Shown: positions 59,182 through 64,000 of the stretch, piece by piece
How the letters are laid out: each line of letters starts with the position of its first letter
How positions within the stretch are numbered: the stretch's first letter is position 1
Assembly: GCA_965261945.1 (NCBI GenBank)
Contig: CBDHEF010000002.1
Location: forward strand, 682,001 to 746,000
DNA: 64,000 nt
Reading direction: 5' to 3'
Source of the DNA: VXOI01 sp965261945
Lineage (GTDB): Bacteria; Chloroflexota; Dehalococcoidia; Lucifugimonadales; UBA3495
Position numbers and translations under genes: made by a program
The notes under the pieces: generated by a model
What the model was told of the DNA's origin: nothing
Database searches by the model: none
Seen by the model: the letters and a program-made list of their open reading frames with translations, nothing else

Positions 59182-60378
59182 ATGTCCGCCGCCCTTGAAG
59201 GCGTCAGCGTCCTTGACCTCACTCACTGCATAGCAGGCCCCTACTGCACTCGTTTGCTGGCCGGATTCGGGGCCGACGTGTTGAAAATCGAGCCGCCCGG
59301 CGGGGAAGGAGGGCGACGGATGGCTCCCTTCTTCCGGGATGAGCCGGGGCCGGATTCCAGTTTGCCCTTTGCTTATCTCAATACCGGCAAGCGCAGCATG
59401 ACTCTAAACTTGAAGACCGAGGAGGGGCGCGACATCCTGCGCTCGCTGCTGCCGGAAACCGACGTGCTGGTGGAAAATTTCGCCCCGCGGGTGATGCCGT
59501 CGCTGGGTCTGGGCTATGATTCTCTTCGGGAGATTGCGCCCCACCTGGTGATGGCGTCCATCTCCAACTTCGGGCAGACCGGCCCCTACCGCGACTTCAA
59601 GGCTGCCGACATCGTCGAGTACGCGCTGGGTGGACTCATGTACATCTTCGGGGCCTATGACCGCGAGCCCCTGAAGCACGCCTTCAATCAGGCGCAGTTC
59701 AAGGCCGGGACGGATGCGGCCTCGGCCACGCTTATGGCCCTCTACCATCAGCGCATGGCGGGAAGAGGGCAGCATATCGACGTTTCGATTCAAGAAGCAG
59801 TGGCCTCGGGGCTGCGCGACGTGGTGAATAACTACACCTACACCGGGGCCATCCGCCGCCGCCAGCCAAACCACAGCGGCGACCTGCAACGTCTCCGGGC
59901 TATCGCCGACGGCTACCTGTTGCCCAACCCGGGGCTGGGCAGCGGCCTGAACTGGGATTCCTACGTGGAATTCCTGGACCTGCCGGAACTGGACGACGAC
60001 CGCTTTCGCACACCGTCAGCCCGGCTGGTCAACGCCGAAGAGCTGGGGCGCATCCTGGATGAGTATTTTCTTCGGCAGAATAAGTACGAGATGTTTTACG
60101 GCTCCCATGAACGCCGATTTATTTTCGGCGTCATCCAGTCGCCGGAAGAAGCTCTGAACGACCCGCAGTTTGCCCATCGCGGCTACTTCGTGGAACAAGA
60201 GCACCCGGTGATGGGGACAGTAATGTTTCCCGGTGCGCCCTTTATCCTGGCATCCACTCCCTGGGAGGCAGCGGGACCTGCGCCATCCGCCGGCCAGCAC
60301 AACGGGGAAATCCTGGGGCACCGGCTTGGCTTGGGTGGCTCACAACAGGCGCAACTCCGGTCTCAAGGGGTTATTTAG
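59182..60378 (+). CDS. CaiB/BaiF family CoA transferase
   Basis: 398 aa family III CoA transferase, which moves CoA between acids through an Asp-bound anhydride. N-terminal VSVLDLTHCIAGPYCTRLLAGFGADVLKIEPPGG, SMTLNLKTEEGRDILRSLLPETDVLVENFAPRV, ASISNFGQTGPY, and GRGQHIDVSIQEAVASG (conserved Asp region) are all present. An additional CaiB-type gene follows 15 bases later, the common tandem arrangement. Substrates unknown. Confidence 0.92.
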   Translation: MSAALEGVSVLDLTHCIAGPYCTRLLAGFGADVLKIEPPGGEGGRRMAPFFRDEPGPDSSLPFAYLNTGKRSMTLNLKTEEGRDILRSLLPETDVLVENFAPRVMPSLGLGYDSLREIAPHLVMASISNFGQTGPYRDFKAADIVEYALGGLMYIFGAYDREPLKHAFNQAQFKAGTDAASATLMALYHQRMAGRGQHIDVSIQEAVASGLRDVVNNYTYTGAIRRRQPNHSGDLQRLRAIADGYLLPNPGLGSGLNWDSYVEFLDLPELDDDRFRTPSARLVNAEELGRILDEYFLRQNKYEMFYGSHERRFIFGVIQSPEEALNDPQFAHRGYFVEQEHPVMGTVMFPGAPFILASTPWEAAGPAPSAGQHNGEILGHRLGLGGSQQAQLRSQGVI

Positions 60379-60380
60379 TT

Positions 60381-61781
60381 GTGGAAGGCGAGATGATTTC
60401 CCGAGTTCGTCATGCAGTCGACGACGGGCCGTTGCGCGGCGTTCGAGTGTTGGAAATGGGGCAACTCATCGCCATTCCCTTCGCCATGAAGCTGCTGGCC
60501 GACATGGGGGCGCAGGTCATCCGGCTGGAGTCGACGCGGCGGTTGGAAAGCTACCGCAGCGACTCGGTGTACCAGAACGAGATACATGGCGAGTTCTGGA
60601 ATCGCGGGGCTAACTTCTACGAGCAAAATCGTAACAAGCTGGGCATCACGCTGGATTTGGGCCGCCCGGAGGGGCTGGACATCTTGCGGCGGTTAATCGC
60701 CGTCAGCGACATATTCGCGGAAAACTTCACCCCTCGAGTAATTAGGAACTTTGGCCTGGAATACAAGGAATTGCGCCGCATCAAACCCGACATCATCATG
60801 GTGTCGTCCACCGGCTATGGGTTTGACGGCCCCTGGGCCAACTTCGGGGCCACTGGTCCTGCCACCGAGGGGGCATCGGGGCTGGCTTACACCACCGGCT
60901 ATCGGGACGGCCCACCGGTTATGGCCGAGATTCCTTATGTAGACTATACCGCCGGCGAGCATACCGTCTTCGCCGTTATGACCGCGCTGATGAATCGCTT
61001 GCGGACCGGACAGGGCCAGTTCATCGACGTGTCGCAGACCCAGGCCGCCGCCGCCACAATTCCCGAAGCGCTGCTGGACTTCTCCGCCAACGGACGCGCG
61101 CCTGCTCGCATCGGCAATGCCGACCCGGTGATGGCTCCCCACGGTTGCTATCCGTGCAAGGGCGAGGACCGCTGGATTGTGATTGCCGTATCTGATGACA
61201 TGGAATGGCAGAGTCTTTGCCATGTCCTGGGGCGAACTAATTGGGCCGCGGAGGAGCGTTTTTCCGGGAGCGTGGGCCGCCTGCGGCACCGCGAGGAGCT
61301 GGACGTTATGCTGAGGGAGGCCACCGCCCCGTGGGAAGCCCACCGGTTGATGCGCGCCCTGCAAGCGGTCGGTGTGCCCGCTGGGGCCGTCCTGGACAGT
61401 AAGGACCTGCTGTTGGACCCTCATCTGCGGGAAAGAGGATTTTACGAAGTGGTGCGCCATCATCCCAGCACCGGAATGCCGCCTCTTCCCTATGCAGGCC
61501 GTCCTTGGAAGCTGTCGGAAACGCCGGCCGTGCAACCCAAAGCTGCGCCCTTGATGGGGGAGCATAACGATTTCGTGCTTAGGGAGCTGCTGGGCCTGAC
61601 CTACGTGGAAGTAAGCAGCTTGGAGGCGGAAGGGGTCATCGGCTACGCCCCCGATGACCCGCGCCCGGTGCAACGACCGCCACTGGACGAGCAGGTGCGG
61701 CAGGGCCGGATGCTGCGCTACGAGACGGATTTCCAAGAGCGGGTGTCGCGCGCTTTCCCGCCCGACCCCCTGACAGATTGA
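60381..61781 (+). CDS. CaiB/BaiF family CoA transferase (second)
   Basis: 466 aa family III CoA transferase, longer than its neighbour. VRVLEMGQLIAIPFAMKLLADMGAQVIRLE, LGITLDLGRPEGLDILRRLIAVSDIFAENF, VSSTGYGFDGPW, and GQGQFIDVSQTQAAAATIPE are the family segments. It differs clearly from the upstream paralogue, so the pair may act on different partners or form a heterodimer. Start at GTG 60381 or ATG 60393; GGAAGG lies before the latter. Confidence 0.92.
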   Translation: MEGEMISRVRHAVDDGPLRGVRVLEMGQLIAIPFAMKLLADMGAQVIRLESTRRLESYRSDSVYQNEIHGEFWNRGANFYEQNRNKLGITLDLGRPEGLDILRRLIAVSDIFAENFTPRVIRNFGLEYKELRRIKPDIIMVSSTGYGFDGPWANFGATGPATEGASGLAYTTGYRDGPPVMAEIPYVDYTAGEHTVFAVMTALMNRLRTGQGQFIDVSQTQAAAATIPEALLDFSANGRAPARIGNADPVMAPHGCYPCKGEDRWIVIAVSDDMEWQSLCHVLGRTNWAAEERFSGSVGRLRHREELDVMLREATAPWEAHRLMRALQAVGVPAGAVLDSKDLLLDPHLRERGFYEVVRHHPSTGMPPLPYAGRPWKLSETPAVQPKAAPLMGEHNDFVLRELLGLTYVEVSSLEAEGVIGYAPDDPRPVQRPPLDEQVRQGRMLRYETDFQERVSRAFPPDPLTD

Positions 61782-61854
61782 TAATCGCTCTCACTCAGTG
61801 AGTCGATATTCGGTCTGAAGGGAAGATTCAGAAGACTATCCGATGCGGATGTGC

Positions 61855-62724
61855 TTAACCCTCGTCCCAATCTTCATCGGATTCAGAATCCTCGCTCATT
61901 CCGCTGCGGGACCTGACCAATATGCCGATGGCTCCCCAGACAGTCTCGAAATCCTTGGGGTTTAACCGCCCGATTTCGTCGAGAGTGAAGGATATGGTGT
62001 TGACCGGAGCCGATTGGCCTGGTTGGGGCGAAGAGGAACGAATATTTCCGGCGACGGCCGGAGCAAATGCTTCTCCTCCGCTCGGCACAAAGTCGCCGGC
62101 TCCGTCCGAGGCCACGCCCCCGCCGTCTGAGACCACCAGGTAAGTGCCGTCTCCCCTGTGAGTCAGGAGGTGAGCGTCGCGAGCCGAGTCCAGCAACATC
62201 CGCTCGGCCTGCTGTACCCTGGAGTGTTCGACATGAAACTCCCTTTCCAGCACGTTGCGCAGCGTCTGGCTGTCGGGCAGGCGCTGCCGCCGGTAACGGT
62301 CGGCGACGGCCTGGAACAGCGGTATGGACAGGAAAGACTGGCGGTAGCCACGCTGAGCGTCTTCGTTGCTGGTCGGCTTGAAAATGGCCTTAGCCACGGG
62401 GGTGGTAGCCAATGTTTCGCCCTGTTTACTGATCAGTTGGAACTGGCGGGCCGCCAGGCTCTTGAGTCGAAAACCACTGCTCTTCACCGACAGGCCCAAG
62501 TTTACCGCCAGCGTTTCCTCAGTCAGCGTTCCCCCGCCGCTCTCCTCCACCCGGCGGGCAATGTCCAGCGCGGTGGTGAAACCGTAGGCGGGAAAGAGAT
62601 AAACTGATCGCTGCCGCGCTTTGCGGGTGGGGGCGATACTGGTTTGGGTATCTGAACCCGATGCCTGTCCCGATGCACCGTTGCGTAGACTGCCGTTATC
62701 AAAGATTGATTGATCAGTAGACAT
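61855..62724 (-). CDS. Winged-helix (DUF5343-like) protein
   Basis: 289 aa. After a disordered N-terminus, residues 38-200 match the pattern of DUF5343-type winged-helix proteins (VYLFPAYGFTTALDIARRVEE, NLGLSVKSSGFRLKSLAARQ, FLSIPLFQAVADRYRRQRLPD). The C-terminal 90 residues contain a low-complexity linker and a short conserved end (TLDEIGRLNPKDFETVWGAIG) with an acidic tail. DNA binding is likely; function unknown. Driven by the promoter at 62765-62794. No close neighbour on the same strand to suggest a role. Confidence 0.7.
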   Translation of the reverse strand: MSTDQSIFDNGSLRNGASGQASGSDTQTSIAPTRKARQRSVYLFPAYGFTTALDIARRVEESGGGTLTEETLAVNLGLSVKSSGFRLKSLAARQFQLISKQGETLATTPVAKAIFKPTSNEDAQRGYRQSFLSIPLFQAVADRYRRQRLPDSQTLRNVLEREFHVEHSRVQQAERMLLDSARDAHLLTHRGDGTYLVVSDGGGVASDGAGDFVPSGGEAFAPAVAGNIRSSSPQPGQSAPVNTISFTLDEIGRLNPKDFETVWGAIGILVRSRSGMSEDSESDEDWDEG

Positions 62725-62764
62725 CCGCTTACCCAGATAAACATTTGATTATGTCATTTAGGCG

Positions 62765-62794
62765 AATATAGCACAGTGTTTATGTAACATTCAA
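62765..62794 (-). promoter_or_regulatory. Promoter of the winged-helix gene
   Basis: On the minus strand TTGAAT (62789-62794), an 18-base spacer and TATATT (62765-62770), in a locally AT-rich stretch about 40 bases before the start codon. Confidence 0.65.
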
Positions 62795-62901
62795 GGTTGA
62801 AACCAGAGGAATTCCAGAAACGACAAAGCCGGTGTCAGCCGTATGTCTTGGCTGCATGGCCCTATTTCGTCAGAAAACATCTCGCCGTCCCTGCAATTAA
62901 A

Positions 62902-62936
62902 CGCCGAAGCCCTCTGAAAATCAGAGGGCTTCGGCG
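62902..62936 (-). terminator. leuD terminator
   Basis: CGCCGAAGCCCTCTGA and TCAGAGGGCTTCGGCG form a perfect 16 bp stem around AAA, about 27 bases beyond the leuD stop. On the minus strand it is followed by TTTAATTG. Confidence 0.8.
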
Positions 62937-62963
62937 CCCATCGGATTCTCGGAGTGCCTGGAA

Positions 62964-63557
62964 CTAGGAGCTGCGGCTGGATTCGAAGGCGGCAATCTTG
63001 TCTTCCAGTTGCAGGGTCAGCCCAATGTCGTCCAGTCCGTTCAGCAGGTTGTGACGGCGATCAGAGTCCACCTCAAAGGGAATCGAGATTTCCTCGTCGT
63101 CGTCCCAGACTCGCTGTCCTTCCAAGTCCACAGTCAGGTTGACGCCCGGGTGGGACGTGGCCTTTTCCATGATGGTGCGAACGTCTTCTTCCGACATCCT
63201 GAGTGGCAGGACGCCGTTCTTGAAACAATTGTTGTAGAAGATGTCGGCGAAGCTGGGAGCGATAATGCAGCGGATTCCGTAATCACGCAGTGCCCACGGC
63301 GCGTGTTCGCGGGACGAACCGCATCCGAAATTGTGGCCCGCCACCAGCACCCTGGCGTTCCGGTAGGCTGGCTGGTTCAGTACGAACTCCTCCTTGTGGC
63401 TGCCATCTTCATTGAACCGCCAAGCGAAGAACAGGCAGTCCTCGAAGCCGCTGCGCTCAATGCGCTTCAGAAAAACAGCCGGGATAATCTGGTCGGTATC
63501 GATGTTCACCCGGTCCAAGGGGGCCACCACGCCGGTAACTTTGACGAAAGGGTCCAT
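62964..63557 (-). CDS. leuD: 3-isopropylmalate dehydratase small subunit
   Basis: About 197 aa LeuD/swivel domain of isopropylmalate isomerase, leucine pathway, working with LeuC. RVNIDTDQIIPA, VLVAGHNFGCGSSREHAPWAL and FADIFYNNCFKNGVLPL are the signature segments. The second ATG (63557) is preferred over the ATG at 63563 because GAGAGG lies at proper spacing to it. In front lies a decayed Uma2 gene, then the leuC end, so the leuCD pair has been interrupted. Confidence 0.95.
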   Translation of the reverse strand: MDPFVKVTGVVAPLDRVNIDTDQIIPAVFLKRIERSGFEDCLFFAWRFNEDGSHKEEFVLNQPAYRNARVLVAGHNFGCGSSREHAPWALRDYGIRCIIAPSFADIFYNNCFKNGVLPLRMSEEDVRTIMEKATSHPGVNLTVDLEGQRVWDDDEEISIPFEVDSDRRHNLLNGLDDIGLTLQLEDKIAAFESSRSS

Positions 63558-63586
63558 AAACATCCTCTCGGTTCCCGAAATTTTGG

Positions 63587-63899
63587 TTACCAGATTTCTT
63601 GAAGATTTAGTTGAAAGCCGGGAAGCATATCTTCTCTGGAGGCCGTTGCAGGGTTTTCAGGGTCTTAACTGCCCTGCCCGGTAAACATACACCCGCCGCT
63701 GAAACAGGTCTATCAGCCACCCCAGCCGGGCGCGGTTCGCCACGTATTCATCCGTCTTGGCCTGAACCATCGCCAAGCTGCCGGAAGGCGAGCGAAGCTT
63801 AAACACCACGGTTGTGTCTTTCCGGGTAATTTCGCCACCTTTAAGACGGGACAGTTCCCTGGCACGATTTGCGGTATGCCTACAAATCCCGGACGTCAA
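63587..63899 (-). pseudogene. Decayed Uma2 family gene between leuC and leuD
   Basis: Reads VVFKLRSPSGSLAMVQAK, TDEYVANRARLGWLIDLFQR and RVYVYRAGQ in one frame up to a TGA at 63657; after a frameshift it continues DPENPATASREDMLPGF and QLNLQEIW to TAA at 63587. That is the C-terminal half of a Uma2 protein (normally PDFVIELRSPSD at the start of this part). The N-terminal half is missing or unreadable. Confidence 0.75.
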
Positions 63900-64000
63900 C
63901 GAAGTGGCCGGCGATGGCGGCGGCAGCGGCCATGGCTGGGCTGACCAGGTGAGTGCGGCCGCCCTTGCCCTGCCGTCCCTCGAAGTTGCGGTTGGAAGTC
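63880..64000 (-). CDS. leuC: 3-isopropylmalate dehydratase large subunit, 3' end
   Basis: Only the C-terminal 39 residues are inside the window: TSNRNFEGRQGKGGRTHLVS, PAMAAAAAIAGHFVD, then VRDL and TAG. This is the conserved LeuC end with the SNRNFEGRQG aconitase-family signature. The gene continues beyond 64000. It is followed on the same strand by the Uma2 remnant and leuD. Confidence 0.9.
   Translation of the reverse strand, partial: TSNRNFEGRQGKGGRTHLVSPAMAAAAAIAGHFVDVRDL

Overview
This 64 kb window is GC-rich, densely coded bacterial chromosome that fits a free-living Chloroflexota (Dehalococcoidia / SAR202-like) genome. The hint comes from gene content: repeated thiolase plus DUF35 Zn-ribbon sets, several enoyl-CoA hydratases and CaiB/BaiF CoA transferases, a Tat-less reductive-dehalogenase-like Fe-S protein, DapL-type lysine synthesis, ApgM-type phosphoglycerate mutase, Asp-box and NHL propellers, and DUF1326. 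No rRNA or marker protein is present, so the assignment is inference. The frequent small lesions (frameshifts, stops, truncations) could be true gene decay or errors of a metagenome assembly.

Layout. 1-9.4 kb: threonine dehydratase-like enzyme, AIR-synthase-like protein, tRNA-Glu, family 5 uracil-DNA glycosylase, M20 peptidase, HpcH/HpaI aldolase, thiolase plus DUF35, Sua5/YrdC, and a prenyl-synthase-like protein without its aspartate motifs. 9.4-12.7 kb: lower-glycolysis cluster pgk-apgM-tpiA. 12.7-15.4 kb: two small HEPN/PaREP1-like genes coupled to a DNA methyltransferase with a C-terminal PD-(D/E)XK domain, then a MITE-like element. 15.4-20.6 kb: miaA, dapF (frameshifted), Uma2, hicA remnant, dapL, hflX. 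20.8-21.2 kb: tRNA-Val, tRNA-Leu, tRNA-Arg.

21.3-35.9 kb is accessory: NHL protein, SDR, enoyl-CoA hydratase, an interrupted PaREP1-like gene, a PD-(D/E)XK-type protein, an Asp-box propeller, tRNA-Val, a large coiled-coil protein of unknown function, the RdhA-like protein, amidohydrolase, metallo-beta-lactamase hydrolase, and several decayed genes (ridA, a lipoprotein, secreted-protein remnants). 35.9-37.9 kb: minCDE. 38.2-45.5 kb: acyl-CoA cluster (thiolase, HMG-CoA-synthase-like/DUF35 fusion, three family I CoA-transferase genes) interrupted by a repeat-rich lipoprotein. 45.7-47.8 kb: groES-groEL under a perfect CIRCE operator. 47.9-52.8 kb: two enoyl-CoA hydratases, PHP protein, acyl-CoA ligase, ketopantoate reductase.

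52.8-55.4 kb: a methyltransferase-HNH fusion gene cut in two by a 179 bp MITE-like insertion with 12 bp inverted ends and a CTAG duplication; removing the insert restores the reading frame exactly. 55.5-61.8 kb: TPP enzyme, small ferredoxin-fold protein, Nudix-Zn-ribbon protein, retropepsin-like protein, two CaiB/BaiF CoA transferases. 61.8-64 kb: winged-helix-like protein, leuD, a decayed Uma2 gene, and the 3' end of leuC.

The strongest candidates for something new are the HEPN-like pair coupled to the methyltransferase-nuclease fusion (12757-15207), the MITE-split methyltransferase-HNH gene (52779-54731), and the large coiled-coil protein at 27214-29121.
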